A model generated the notes under the pieces. That model was given only the letters and a program-made list of their open reading frames with translations. It had not been told where the DNA came from and searched no databases. Below, piece by piece: positions 8,289-17,322 of a stretch of 64,000 bases of DNA. Position numbers and translations under genes: made by a program. Position 1 is the first letter of the stretch. Each line of letters starts with the position of its first letter. The DNA is from Myxococcales bacterium (GTDB lineage Bacteria; Myxococcota_A; UBA9160; UBA4427): assembly GCA_012960035.1 (NCBI GenBank), contig DUBZ01000135.1:248001-312000 (forward strand), written 5' to 3'.

Positions 8289-9566
8289 TTAGATCGGACT
8301 GATCTCGAGGATCGAAAATTCTGCGGGAACGCCCACTCGCAGCGGAAAACCATAGAAGCCGGTCCCACGATGGACGTAAAGTCGACTCGCGCCCCGGGCG
8401 AAGAGGCCCTGGTCGGGCCAACGTGTCCCCGAAAGAACCGTCCAATCGATGCCGAGGGAGACGAGGCCAATCTGGCCACCGTGCGTGTGCCCGGACAGAA
8501 CGAGATCGACCTCATCTTCCGGCACCGCATGAAAGGCCGAAGGATCATGCAGGAGTAGGAGTCGGAGGTGTTCGTGTCGGCGCGGGAAGCGGCGAAGAAG
8601 TTCGTCGAGATGCGCTCGGCGACCCTTGTTGACGTAGTCTGCGCCGACGATTTGTACGGAACCGATCGGCGTTTGAAAGCAGGCTTCGTCATCGATGAGC
8701 AATTGAATACCTACGTTCCGCATCGCATCGCGAACATGGTCCGGGGCCTCATGATCGTGATTTCCGAAAATCGCAGCGCATCGGTCGGCGATGGGCGCGA
8801 GCGGAGCGAGTGCTTCCTCGAGACATCCTGGCGAGCCCATGCTTTCCATGGTCAAGAAGTCGCCGGTCAATAACACGAGATCGGGCTCGCGTGAGACTAA
8901 TTGTGTGATTCGATCATGCAAGCGAGAGACGCTCTGCCACGGGCCGAGATGAGTATCCGTGAGTTGCACGACGCGAAGGGGACGGTCGAGCAAAGGTTCG
9001 GGATCGCGACCACGAAAACGTTCGACGGGTACGCGCTGGATCTTGTCCGGGCCTTGTTGTGAAAGTCGGAATCGCACGGTTTCGAAACGGGTCGTCATCG
9101 AAGTCGCAATCGAAAGGATGGCCACCAATACGGGAAGCGCTTCGACCAGCGTCCAAGCCGAGAGCGCCGTTTCCCAGCTGAGCCAGCCCAGGAGCAATCG
9201 AATCGGAAGGAGCAGGATCAGCCAGGGCGTCGCCAGCATTCCGCCCGCAATGAAAGTCTGGGCGGGCACCGAGATCAGCCAGCGAAAGATGGACCCCCGC
9301 ATTCGAGCCCGAACCAGATGGGCCAGTTGGATGCCTGCGGCCGCCATCGAATACACGAAGACCAGATCGAGGAGTGGTGTTAGGTCGGCGGAGAGGAATT
9401 CGCGTAATCGGGAATGAAGGATGAGAGACGAAGGCAGTGCGAAGGTGAGAATGACCGCGCTGAAAATTGCGTAGAGGCGGCCTCTTACGATCGCGGCATA
9501 GAGGGGTACACCGATCCAGGTGATGATCGCGAGCACGCGAAAAAGAGAAAAGGTGTCGTCTGTCAT
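8289..9566 (-). CDS. Membrane-anchored metallophosphoesterase (YaeI/YkuE-like)
   Basis: Calcineurin-like phosphoesterase of 425 residues. The first ~165 residues hold about five hydrophobic helices. The catalytic domain follows with the full metal motif set: QLTDTHLG, LTGDFL, FGNHDHE, LLHDPSAF and SGHTHGGQ. YaeI-type relatives act on lipid-linked phosphates, but the substrate here is not determined. Its ATG overlaps the stop of the upstream broken tpm gene (ATGA, 9563-9566), so the two were built as a coupled pair. Loss of reading through tpm may affect its translation. Confidence 0.9.
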   Translation of the reverse strand: MTDDTFSLFRVLAIITWIGVPLYAAIVRGRLYAIFSAVILTFALPSSLILHSRLREFLSADLTPLLDLVFVYSMAAAGIQLAHLVRARMRGSIFRWLISVPAQTFIAGGMLATPWLILLLPIRLLLGWLSWETALSAWTLVEALPVLVAILSIATSMTTRFETVRFRLSQQGPDKIQRVPVERFRGRDPEPLLDRPLRVVQLTDTHLGPWQSVSRLHDRITQLVSREPDLVLLTGDFLTMESMGSPGCLEEALAPLAPIADRCAAIFGNHDHEAPDHVRDAMRNVGIQLLIDDEACFQTPIGSVQIVGADYVNKGRRAHLDELLRRFPRRHEHLRLLLLHDPSAFHAVPEDEVDLVLSGHTHGGQIGLVSLGIDWTVLSGTRWPDQGLFARGASRLYVHRGTGFYGFPLRVGVPAEFSILEISPI

Positions 9567-10010
9567 AGCGGCTGACCTTCCGAAATCTCGCGCCGCAGCC
9601 TTAATACATGATCGCGTCGCGTCTCGAGTCCGTGCGCCTGAAATCGCGGCGAGGCATCGATCCAGTCACAGGACCAGAGCGTCTCGATTTCTTCTGGGGG
9701 AACCGAATGCGGCGGTTCGGGCATTTGGGATTGATCGTATTCGATTGTGAGCATCAGGATTGCCATTTCTCTTGGAAGGATTTTCGTGAGGTGTTCGGCG
9801 TATCGAACCCGAAGCTCCGGGGGCACCGGGACGATGGATCCGCGGTCGTAGCAAGCGCGCGTCGAGGCTCATTCCGCAGAGCGGGACGAAGACGGGTGCA
9901 CTCTGCGGGATTCCGAGCTCGGGCCAATACTCAATTAGTCGCGCATTGACTTCTGCATTATGAAAACCCATTTGGCCTTTCTTCCATCGGTCGTGCCAGA
10001 ACTCGGACAT
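9563..10010 (-). pseudogene. tpm: Broken thiopurine S-methyltransferase (tpm) with internal deletion and frameshift
   Basis: The N-terminal part (MSEFWHDRWKKGQMGFH, then VFVPLCGMSLDA) is a clear TPMT start with the SAM-binding PLCG motif. The C-terminal part, in another frame, reads YDRGSIVPVPPELRVRYAEH and continues with IEYDQSQMPEPPHSVP, the normal TPMT end. The join at about 9850-9860 lacks roughly 70 residues of the usual ~215 and changes frame, so no working SAM fold can form. An in-frame start 15 bases upstream is possible. An assembly error is the alternative to a true deletion. Confidence 0.85.
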
Positions 10011-10159
10011 CAAAGTCGCCCCCATTCAATGCTCAGAGCGCGCGCGGCGGCTATGTTCGTATGCCCGCGGCCGAGTCTCGTCGACCGGCTCGATCACGTG
10101 GCTCATCAGCCTCGCATGATTGGAATCGAAGACGCGACAGTCCTGCGTCCAGCTCCTAG

Positions 10160-11167
10160 CTAATTTGAACTGGCCAGGAGCAACAGCTTCCCGATCGTTC
10201 CGCGTCCTTCTAGATCCGCATGCGCGGTCGCGGCTTCGGCGAGCGCATAACGTCCTCCGATCCTCTGTACGAGTGATCCGGATGCGAGGCCGCCGTAGAT
10301 CGCGTCCGCGCGTTCCTCGAGAGCCTCGCGATCGGCAACATAATGGGCAAGCGTTGGGCGAGTGATGAAGAGCGAGCCTGCGGTGTTCAGCCGGCCGAGA
10401 TCGAAGGGCGGAACGAGACCGCTGGCCTGCCCAAAGAGGCACAGGAGTCCTCGCGGCCTGAGCGAGGACAGGCTGCCATCAAAGGTCGAAAGGCCGACCG
10501 AGTCGTAGGCGACATCGACCCCGCGTCCGTTCGTGAGTTCGCGAACGCGCTTCGGGAAATCGTCATCGCGATACAGGATGACCTCGTCCGCGCCCGACTC
10601 TCTCGCAAGCTCGGCCTTTTTCTTGGAGCCGCAGGTTGCGATGACTGTCGCGCCTGCCTGCTTCAGTAACTGAACGAGCAGCCCGCCGGTCCCACCGGCC
10701 GCTGCATGGACGAGGGCCGTCTCGCCGGATTTGGTTTCGCGAACACCGTGCGTCAGGTAGTGCGCCGTCATTCCTTGGAGCAGACTTGCCGCGGCGAGTT
10801 CCATAGATAGAGCGTCGGGAACGCGCACGAGGAGCTGCGTGGGGACGAGGCAATGTGATGCATACGACCCCGGCGCACTCGTCCAGGCGACGCGGTCGCC
10901 GACTGCGAAATTCATTGTGTCGGATTTGGACGGAGTGCCCAGTTCTTCGATGACTCCCGATGCTTCGACGCCTAATGTGAAGGGGAGCGGGACGGGGTAG
11001 AGGCCCTTGCGGTGGTAGGTGTCGATGAAGTTGACGCCGCTGACTTCGACCCGGAGACGTGCCTGGCCGGGCGCCGGTTCGGGCAGGTCGGCTTCGACCA
11101 GATGCATTTTTTCAGGTCCGCCGGTTTCATGAATCTGGATGGCTTGAATAATTTTTGTCATCGTCAA
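10160..11167 (-). CDS. Zinc-independent quinone oxidoreductase (QOR-type MDR)
   Basis: NADPH:quinone reductase-like medium-chain dehydrogenase of 335 residues. It has the GroES-like N-terminal domain (VNFIDTYHRKGLYPVPLP and LGVEASGVIEELG) and then the nucleotide-binding signature ALVHAAAGGTGGLLVQL near residue 155. The structural and catalytic zinc cysteines of alcohol dehydrogenases are absent, as expected for this branch. A start at 11167 or at the second ATG, 11161, is equally possible. Same strand as the neighbouring methyltransferase gene, 42 bp apart. Confidence 0.92.
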   Translation of the reverse strand: MTMTKIIQAIQIHETGGPEKMHLVEADLPEPAPGQARLRVEVSGVNFIDTYHRKGLYPVPLPFTLGVEASGVIEELGTPSKSDTMNFAVGDRVAWTSAPGSYASHCLVPTQLLVRVPDALSMELAAASLLQGMTAHYLTHGVRETKSGETALVHAAAGGTGGLLVQLLKQAGATVIATCGSKKKAELARESGADEVILYRDDDFPKRVRELTNGRGVDVAYDSVGLSTFDGSLSSLRPRGLLCLFGQASGLVPPFDLGRLNTAGSLFITRPTLAHYVADREALEERADAIYGGLASGSLVQRIGGRYALAEAATAHADLEGRGTIGKLLLLASSN

Positions 11168-11209
11168 TGTCGCCTCCGCAAGCTTCGAGATTTTGGGCGG
11201 AGAGAAAAG

Positions 11210-11854
11210 CTAGCCCAACGAGTTAGCCTCACGCTCCGGCAATTCATAGAGAGCGACGCTGCGCTGTGGAGAATCGACATCCGGAAAGGTGCGGGCATCG
11301 AATCGCTCGAGCATGGGAAACGGGAGGCGAGGCGTACCCGTGCGCTCTGGATCAGCGAGGAGGATCGGCGCCGTCACCCGCGCGACGTTCAAGACCCAAT
11401 CGCGTAAGCCTGTCTCATAGAGCACGTCCGCGGCCAGCATCAGATCCCACTCTTGTGGGACCGCCGATGCGGTCACGACTTCGAGATCGTTTGCAACAGC
11501 ATTCAGTTCAACGGCTTGCCGCGAGACTGGGTCGAGGTCAAGGGCGATGACTTCCTTTGCGCCCGCTCGTGCAGCGGCGAGCGCCACGACTCCCGAGCCC
11601 GTGCCGAGATCCAGAATGCGTTTGCCCCGAACACGTTCGGAATGGTCGAGAACGAATCGGGCGAGCGCCTGGCCTGCGCCCCAGCAGAAAGCCCAATAGG
11701 GGGGTACTTCGCCCTCCGTCAGTTCGGCACATCCGGATTCGAGATCGACGTCGTCGCCTAATAGCCATAGTTGGAATTCGGGAATCAACGGAGGGCGACG
11801 CAAGACCAGGTGTCGTCCGAACGCCCCCAGCTGATTCTGAAGGCTAGAGCTCAA
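11210..11854 (-). CDS. Class I SAM methyltransferase, ETF-beta lysine methyltransferase (METTL20) type
   Basis: Protein of 214 residues with SAM motif I ILDLGTGSGVVALAAAR near residue 80 and acidic motif II VIALDLDP. The conserved upstream block PPYWAFCWGAGQALARFVLD is the hallmark of the ETFB-KMT/METTL20 branch, and AADVLYE follows. Known bacterial members methylate the beta subunit of electron-transfer flavoprotein, the acceptor for acyl-CoA dehydrogenases; two such dehydrogenases lie elsewhere in this window. The substrate assignment is by family only. Its start overlaps the preceding membrane gene by 11 bp. Confidence 0.85.
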   Translation of the reverse strand: MSSSLQNQLGAFGRHLVLRRPPLIPEFQLWLLGDDVDLESGCAELTEGEVPPYWAFCWGAGQALARFVLDHSERVRGKRILDLGTGSGVVALAAARAGAKEVIALDLDPVSRQAVELNAVANDLEVVTASAVPQEWDLMLAADVLYETGLRDWVLNVARVTAPILLADPERTGTPRLPFPMLERFDARTFPDVDSPQRSVALYELPEREANSLG

Positions 11855-12200
11855 ATATCCGCCAGAGTCCGATCGAGGTGAGCAGGATCCCTAGGACGAT
11901 GACGAGGAATCCCGAACCGCCGACCGCGGCCCAGACCAGCACGCCGCCGCGTTCATTGGGTGGGATGAGTGCATGATGCGCAGTGGGTTGGATCCACCAG
12001 CGGTCCGGCAGTCGGCCACAGCGCGCCAGGGATTGTCGAAGTCGCCAGTGGTAGACGATCGCGGTCGGGATGCCGTAAGCAAACCCGACCGCGGCCAGTC
12101 CCATGCCGGCAAAGATCAGCGTCTCCGAGTCCGCGCCAAGAGCCCAGCCCACCACACAAAGAAGAATGAGTAGGCCGAGGCTGATGAGGGATTCGAACAT
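11844..12200 (-). CDS. Small membrane protein of unknown function
   Basis: 118 residues with three hydrophobic helices (residues ~5-22, ~28-48 and ~88-112) and a polar loop containing RWWIQPTAHH and LIPPNERG. No family recognised. Its last 11 bases overlap the methyltransferase gene, and it starts 30 bp after the ahcY stop on the same strand. It may therefore be the second gene of an ahcY-led operon. Confidence 0.7.
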   Translation of the reverse strand: MFESLISLGLLILLCVVGWALGADSETLIFAGMGLAAVGFAYGIPTAIVYHWRLRQSLARCGRLPDRWWIQPTAHHALIPPNERGGVLVWAAVGGSGFLVIVLGILLTSIGLWRIFEL

Positions 12201-12229
12201 GCGGGTCCCTGTCCACGATCTCGGGTGTG

Positions 12230-13681
12230 TTAGTAGCGGTAGTTTTCCGGCTTGTAGGGGCCGTCGACATCCACATCGAGATACTCAGCCTGCTTCTGGG
12301 TGAGCTTCGTGAGTTTCACGCCCAGCTTGTCCAGATGCAGTCGCGCGACTTCCTCGTCGAGCTTCTTTGGCAACACATAAACCTTGTTTTCGTACCCTGC
12401 GCCGTTTTCTTGGAGCTCAATCTGAGCCAGGACCTGATTCGTGAACGAAGCGGACATCACGAAACTTGGGTGTCCGGTCGCGCAGCCGAGATTGAGAAGA
12501 CGTCCCTCGGCGAGAACGAGCACGCTATGTCCGTCCGGGAAGCGCCACTCGTCATATTGTGGCTTGATGTTGTTGTGTTTGATTCCCGGGATCTTCTTCA
12601 GGCCGGCCATGTCGATCTCGTTGTCGAAATGCCCGATGTTGCCGATGATCGCCTTGTCCTTCATCCTCGACATCTGGTCTGCTGTGATGATGTCGTAGTT
12701 GCCGGTCGTCGTGACGAAGAAGTCTGCGACGCCGATGACATCCTCGAGGGTGTTGACCTCGTAGCCCTGCATGGCGGCCTGTAGGGCGCAAATCGGATCG
12801 ATCTCCGTCACGATCACACGGCATCCCTGTCCTCGTAGACTGTCGGCGCAGCCCTTGCCGACATCGCCGAAGCCGCAGATCACGGCGATCTTTCCGCCGA
12901 GCATCACATCGCTGGCTCGCATGAGTCCATCGGGTAGCGAATGTCGGCAGCCGTAGATGTTGTCGAATTTTGACTTCGTGACCGAGTCATTCACGTTGAT
13001 AGCCGGGAAGAGCAGCTGGCCGTTTTTCTCCATTTGATACAACCGATTCACGCCCGTCGTCGTTTCCTCGGAGACGCCGCGGCATGCCTCAGCGGTTCGA
13101 TGCCACCTTCGATTGTCGGCCTTTTTGATCTTGCGAAGCAGGTCGAGGATTACGCCGTATTCCTCGGAGTCCGTTTCCGAATTGAAGTCCGGGATTTTGT
13201 CGGCCTTCTCGAATTCGAGACCCTTATGGATCAAGAGCGTCGAATCGCCGCCATCATCGACGATCAGTTCTGGTCCCGAACCGTCCGGCCAAAGCAGAGC
13301 CTGATCCGTGCACCACCAATATTCTTCGAGGGTCTCGCCCTTCCATGCAAACACGGGAATGCCCTTTGGATCTTCCGGAGTTCCATCGCGGCCCACCGCG
13401 ATCGCCGCAGCGGCATGATCCTGGGTCGAGAAAATGTTGCAGGAGACCCAACGCACATCCGCACCGAGATCGGTCAGTGTCTCGATCAGGACGGCGGTCT
13501 GGATGGTCATGTGGAGGCTGCCCATGACGCGCACGCCATTCAGGGGCTTGGACTTTCCGAATCGCTCGCGCAGCACCATCAGGCCGGGCATCTCATGTTC
13601 GGCCAGTTCGATTTCCTTGCGGCCCCATTCGAAGAGCGAAAGGTCGGCGACCTTGAAGGTGGGGGCAGTGTCCTGAGTCAT
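12230..13681 (-). CDS. ahcY: Adenosylhomocysteinase (S-adenosylhomocysteine hydrolase)
   Basis: AhcY splits S-adenosylhomocysteine into homocysteine and adenosine, clearing the product that inhibits methyltransferases. The 483-residue protein contains the substrate-site block [14 protein letters not shown], the insert-bearing bacterial form ([10 protein letters not shown]-like region, [13 protein letters not shown]), NAD-binding [15 protein letters not shown] near residue 270, and the C-terminal [14 protein letters not shown]...YKPENYRY tail. ATG 13681 has TAGGAG 10 bases upstream; a longer in-frame start at 13729 lies outside the conserved protein. A strong promoter and palindrome sit upstream. 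A methyltransferase follows two genes downstream. Confidence 0.97.
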   Translation of the reverse strand: MTQDTAPTFKVADLSLFEWGRKEIELAEHEMPGLMVLRERFGKSKPLNGVRVMGSLHMTIQTAVLIETLTDLGADVRWVSCNIFSTQDHAAAAIAVGRDGTPEDPKGIPVFAWKGETLEEYWWCTDQALLWPDGSGPELIVDDGGDSTLLIHKGLEFEKADKIPDFNSETDSEEYGVILDLLRKIKKADNRRWHRTAEACRGVSEETTTGVNRLYQMEKNGQLLFPAINVNDSVTKSKFDNIYGCRHSLPDGLMRASDVMLGGKIAVICGFGDVGKGCADSLRGQGCRVIVTEIDPICALQAAMQGYEVNTLEDVIGVADFFVTTTGNYDIITADQMSRMKDKAIIGNIGHFDNEIDMAGLKKIPGIKHNNIKPQYDEWRFPDGHSVLVLAEGRLLNLGCATGHPSFVMSASFTNQVLAQIELQENGAGYENKVYVLPKKLDEEVARLHLDKLGVKLTKLTQKQAEYLDVDVDGPYKPENYRY

Positions 13682-13739
13682 GGTTCGAAGTCTCCTAGAA
13701 AGTGTGAAGCCGACAGGGTCCAAGGACAAAATCGGCTTA

Positions 13740-13761
13740 TATATCTCAATATGCGGATATA
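13740..13761 (-). promoter_or_regulatory. Inverted repeat TATATC-N10-GATATA at the ahcY promoter
   Basis: Six-base arms at 13740-13745 and 13756-13761 are perfect complements. Upstream on the minus strand lies a consensus TTGACA (-35), with an AT-rich -10 region overlapping the repeat, so a bound regulator would block transcription. The SahR regulators of ahcY in Proteobacteria (ArsR family) are known to control this gene; whether this repeat matches their motif I cannot verify here. Confidence 0.55.
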
Positions 13762-13881
13762 CTGGTATGGGACTTGAGCACTGTCAAGCGCTGCGGTCGG
13801 CTAGGCCAACTTCTTGGGAATCGACCGGCCGAGACCGCCAGATTAGATGTGAATTGAATGAAACCAACGACAGCGAACTCG

Positions 13882-13901
13882 AATGCGAATACGTTCGCAT
13901 T
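13882..13901 (-). terminator. Hairpin AATGCGAA-TACG-TTCGCATT downstream of the coiled-coil gene
   Basis: Perfect 8-bp stem with a 4-base loop, 12 bases past the stop of the minus-strand coiled-coil gene and before the ahcY promoter. No long U-tract follows, so it may be a weak terminator or a protein-binding palindrome. Confidence 0.45.
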
Positions 13902-13913
13902 TGAATTCGGCGG

Positions 13914-14525
13914 CTATTGGGCGACGGCGGCGACCACAAACGCTGCGGCGGCGAGGGCGAAGAGCACTGTGGCGATCAGCCATCGGAGCGTTCGGTTCTG
14001 GGCCACCAGGCTGGCTTCGAGACGGCGCTGTTGTTCCGAAACCTGCAGCAGTGATTCCTGGAGTTCGCCGAGTGCGCCGAGCTGTTCCTCGATATCCCAG
14101 AGCTGCGTGAGTCGCTCTTCGATCTGATCGGAACGACCGAGCAGATCGATATGGCTGCGTTCGAGTTTCGACTCGACTGAGACGAGTGCCTGAAGCATCG
14201 GCTCGACGATGCGTTTCTCGATTGATTCATTCGCTTGTCGCACGCTGGCTCGGGCTGCCGCGTTCTCTGTCGGTGCTAGCTGTCGATCTTCTGGGGTGTC
14301 TTTTGGGGCGGGAGCTTGTGGCTTGGCCTTTCGGCGGCCGAGTGCGATGCGTCGCCAGAGCGACGGTCTGGCCTTGGGGGCCTGCGCGTCTTCTCGGCCG
14401 CGATCCCCTGGCAGCGGGCGTCCGCGCTCCTCTACGGGAAGTGTCGCATTTTGCGCTCTCACGCCTTGTGGCGCTCGACTCCGGTTATCGAACTCGGGGC
14501 GATGCGGTCTGTCGGATTGATTCAC
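13914..14525 (-). CDS. Tail-anchored coiled-coil protein of unknown function
   Basis: 203 residues. A low-complexity Arg/Pro-rich N-terminal half is followed by about 90 residues of heptad-like sequence (ESIEKRIVEPMLQALVSVES, then SDQIEERLTQLWDIEEQLG) and a single C-terminal transmembrane helix (LIATVLFALAAAAFVVAAVA) at the very end. It is therefore probably anchored by its tail with the coil in the cytosol. The GTG start at 14525 has AAGGA 8 bases upstream. The frame continues upstream to 14762, but there another frame looks coding. It overlaps the upstream gene by 41 bp. No family recognised. Confidence 0.7.
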   Translation of the reverse strand: MNQSDRPHRPEFDNRSRAPQGVRAQNATLPVEERGRPLPGDRGREDAQAPKARPSLWRRIALGRRKAKPQAPAPKDTPEDRQLAPTENAAARASVRQANESIEKRIVEPMLQALVSVESKLERSHIDLLGRSDQIEERLTQLWDIEEQLGALGELQESLLQVSEQQRRLEASLVAQNRTLRWLIATVLFALAAAAFVVAAVAQ

Positions 14526-14880
14526 GCCGATTTTCCTTTCGCGTGCCGTGGCTTGGTTCGAAGCCAATCTCGACCGCGACTCTAATACAAAATTGGAGGG
14601 CGAATCCGACGGCTTGGCGCATCGCGAATTCGATGCTGAAGTCGATGACGGCATAGTTGACGGCACAGTCGCCCCCGGCAAGACCAACTCCGTCGACCTC
14701 TCCGAAATTTCTGCACCACGTACCGTCGAAAAAGCCGACTCGGTCATCAGCCCCCCATCCAAGCGGCATCGGCATCATACAGCGACTGGGCGCGAAGGTC
14801 CGCCTATTCACCGCCCTGAAATGCTTGTCCGCGTCTTTGGTGGACCCATCCTCGGCGATCAGAGAACCACCGTCCGCCAT
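14485..14880 (-). CDS. Hypothetical protein
   Basis: 131 codons with strong G/C third-position bias typical of real genes here, overlapping the coiled-coil gene by 41 bp. The middle (DFSIEFAMRQAVGFALQF, then IRVAVEIGFEP) is moderately hydrophobic. No signal peptide, domain or family recognised. There is no clear ribosome-binding site at ATG 14880, so the true start may be further in. Confidence 0.5.
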   Translation of the reverse strand: MADGGSLIAEDGSTKDADKHFRAVNRRTFAPSRCMMPMPLGWGADDRVGFFDGTWCRNFGEVDGVGLAGGDCAVNYAVIDFSIEFAMRQAVGFALQFCIRVAVEIGFEPSHGTRKENRRESIRQTASPRVR

Positions 14881-15094
14881 CGAGGTGAGGCCTAAAGGCC
14901 ACGGATGATGTTCTTATGTCGTCGCTGTGAAAATTGATTCCGATTCTGTCGGGGCATTCCGTCGACGCTGCGCCGCCATCACATCATCATGGCCGGCGTG
15001 TGAATTTTCTCCGCAATTCTAAGCTGCTGGCCGCGAGCAGAGGCATTCCGGAAACTCATGAGACGAGATCGACAGCGAGAAGGAGGGGACGGCG

Positions 15095-15775
15095 GTGCTA
15101 CAGGCGCTCGATGATGGGCTGTGGGTGATTGATCATGATTTTGCGATGCCGGGTGGGATTCAACTTGGGACTCGGACGACCCTGATTCGCCTCGCGGTCG
15201 GCGGCCTGTTCGCGCATGCGCTGGGACCGGTCGACGCGGGCGTCCACCAAGAGATCTCGAAACTCGGTGAGGTGACCGAGCTGGTTGCCCCCAACCTTTT
15301 CCACAATATGTATGTGAAGGATTGGGTCGCCGAATATCCGGGTGCAAAGTGTTATGCGCCTCAAAGATTCGACGAGAAAGTCGAGGGCCTCGACTTTCTC
15401 GGGCTGACGAACGAGGCCCCGGATACGTGGTCTGGGGATCTCGAGCAAGTCGTCGTCGAAGGTGCCCCCAAGCTAGACGAGGTCGTTTTTTTTCATCCTG
15501 CGACGCGGACCCTTTTGTTGACGGATCTCTGTTTCAACATGCACCATTCAGATTCGTTCGTGACGCGTCTTTTCATGCGGATCATGGGCGGTTATGGCCA
15601 TTTCGGTCCGAGCCGAATGGCCCGGTCCTTCATGAAGGACAAGGCGGCCGTTCGACGCGGCATCGAGCGAATTCTCGAGTGGGATTTTGATCGAGTCACG
15701 GTCACCCACGGCGAAGTTCTCGAGACGGGTGGTCATGCCATGTTTGAGAAAGCCTACGCGTGGCTACTCGAATGA
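15095..15775 (+). CDS. DUF4336 domain-containing protein
   Basis: 226 residues, GTG start preceded by a purine-rich GGAGGGGACGGC. The pattern resembles the DUF4336 family, which has a degenerate metallo-beta-lactamase-like fold: TRTTLIRLAVGGLFAHA, then VAPNLFHNMYVKDWVAEYPGA, LDEVVFFHPATRTLLLTDLC and a late VTVTHGEVLETGG. Some histidines of the fold remain (LFHNM, FFHP, THGE). The biochemical role of the family is unknown. Convergent with hslO, 5 bp apart. Confidence 0.8.
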   Translation: MLQALDDGLWVIDHDFAMPGGIQLGTRTTLIRLAVGGLFAHALGPVDAGVHQEISKLGEVTELVAPNLFHNMYVKDWVAEYPGAKCYAPQRFDEKVEGLDFLGLTNEAPDTWSGDLEQVVVEGAPKLDEVVFFHPATRTLLLTDLCFNMHHSDSFVTRLFMRIMGGYGHFGPSRMARSFMKDKAAVRRGIERILEWDFDRVTVTHGEVLETGGHAMFEKAYAWLLE

Positions 15776-15780
15776 CAGGG

Positions 15781-16728
15781 TCAATGGCCTAACAAAGAGT
15801 GCATTTCAGATGATTCAATTTGGTAGGCGCGGCCACAAAATTCACAAATGATTTCCTGGCTCTGTTTCTCGCGAATCATGGTCTCGAATTCTTTTCGTTC
15901 GAGCAGCCCGAGTGTTCGGAGCGCTCGATCTCGGCTGCACGGGCAATCAAAAACCGGGTTCATCGTATGCCGATCCCGTGATCCAAGGCCGATCAGCAAG
16001 CGGTCGATGATCGCATGGGCGTCGATTGGACCTTCGAGCAGGGTTGCGAGCCCCGGCATAGCGGAGATGTTGTCTTCGATCTGGGCGAGTTCTTCGTCGG
16101 TGACGCCCGGTAAGGCCTGAACCAAGAAGCCACAGGCACCCACATCGATCATCTGCGGTCCGAAGGCGACGCCAAGCCCCACCGCAGAGGGGGTCTGTTC
16201 GCTCTCCGTCAGGTAGAGGGTGAGGTCTCCAGCTACTTCGCCGGAAACAAGGGGAACGGTTCCCGTATAGGGGGACCGCCAGCGGGGGCGATGTCGAACG
16301 ACGTTGAGGGGTCCGAGGCCGATGGCCCCGGCAATATTCGGGGAGCCGTCACGATGAAGCTTCTCGATTTCGGGATGCTGAACAGTTCCCCGAACGCGTG
16401 CTCGCGAATCCGCAATCGCGGTCAGGCTTCCGAGTGGTCCGTCGCCGCGAAACTGGAGTTGAACGGATTCGACATCGTTGTCGTTGGCGTCGTCGGCAGC
16501 GCTCCCCACGGCGATCAGCAGTGCACCCATCAAGGCGCGGCCAAAAGCGTTCCCCGCGGTCGGCGCGAAAGGGCGGAGCGATAGACCAAGGCTAACGAGT
16601 TCGCTCGCCACGAGCGCCTTCACTGCGACACCCCCAGACTCGGAAATCGTTCGTACGAGTGCATCGGGTCGAGCGCTTTCCCGTGGCGCGATCAGATGCG
16701 GCCCGGATTCCGGATCAGGCAGGGTCAT
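15781..16728 (-). CDS. hslO: Hsp33 redox-regulated chaperone
   Basis: Hsp33 is a cytosolic holdase switched on when oxidation releases zinc from four C-terminal cysteines. Those cysteines are present as CPCSRD and CEFCGRAY, about 35 residues apart. The N-terminal domain carries FRGDGPLGSLTAIADS, VRGTVQHPEIE and VSGEVAGDLTLYLTESEQTPSAV, all standard for HslO. I place the start at ATG 16728 (315 residues), which overlaps the folA end by 14 bp; the open frame extends to 16863 but only as folA antisense-frame sequence. It forms a run with folA and thyA. Confidence 0.93.
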   Translation of the reverse strand: MTLPDPESGPHLIAPRESARPDALVRTISESGGVAVKALVASELVSLGLSLRPFAPTAGNAFGRALMGALLIAVGSAADDANDNDVESVQLQFRGDGPLGSLTAIADSRARVRGTVQHPEIEKLHRDGSPNIAGAIGLGPLNVVRHRPRWRSPYTGTVPLVSGEVAGDLTLYLTESEQTPSAVGLGVAFGPQMIDVGACGFLVQALPGVTDEELAQIEDNISAMPGLATLLEGPIDAHAIIDRLLIGLGSRDRHTMNPVFDCPCSRDRALRTLGLLERKEFETMIREKQSQEIICEFCGRAYQIESSEMHSLLGH

Positions 16729-17221
16729 GTCGAATACGATCCCAGGTCTCGAAGTCAAATGATCGGGCGTGCCGGGAGTCGGCGGGATGGGTTTCGCGTG
16801 CGCTGAGACGCCAGTGTCGTTCATCGATCTTCGGGAAAAACGTGTCACCTTCGGGCTCAGCATCGACGCGCGTCAGGTGGATCCGGTCGGCGAATGCCAT
16901 GCCTTCGAGATAGACGGCTTCACCGCCGGCAATGAAGCATTCCTTGAAGCCTTCCTTGCGGGCGCGCTCGAGAACGACGTCCAATGCATCGGCGAATTCG
17001 CAATCGGGCCCAGACTCATGGGGCTGGCGACTGAGTACGAAGGTCTTTCGATCGGGCAGCGGACGCGGCAGAGACTCGAATGTCTTTCGGCCCATGACGA
17101 CGCAATGGCCCACCGTCAGGCGCTTGAAGAATTTCTGATCGTCGGGCAGGCGCCACGGAATCTTACCGCGATGGCCGATGACGCCGTTGTGACCGGCAGC
17201 GACGACGAGGGAGACACGCAT
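16715..17221 (-). CDS. folA: Dihydrofolate reductase
   Basis: NADPH-dependent reduction of dihydrofolate, which restores the cofactor used up by thymidylate synthase. 168 residues with VVAAGHNGVIGHRGKIPWRLPDD at the substrate site (Pro-Trp, and Asp of PDD as the catalytic acid), VVMGRKTFESLPRPLPDRK for NADPH, and FIAGGEAVY. Complete and of standard length. It lies 101 bp downstream of thyA on the same strand and overlaps hslO by 14 bp, so a thyA-folA-hslO transcript is likely. Confidence 0.97.
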   Translation of the reverse strand: MRVSLVVAAGHNGVIGHRGKIPWRLPDDQKFFKRLTVGHCVVMGRKTFESLPRPLPDRKTFVLSRQPHESGPDCEFADALDVVLERARKEGFKECFIAGGEAVYLEGMAFADRIHLTRVDAEPEGDTFFPKIDERHWRLSARETHPADSRHARSFDFETWDRIRHDPA

Positions 17222-17322
17222 GGTTGGATGACCTCCCTTTCAAGGTGTCGGCACGGATCGGTCAGGCGGGCACGGCTGCTACGCGAAGGCAGAGCCTCGC
17301 CTGCACTTCTCGGGCGAAGGAA

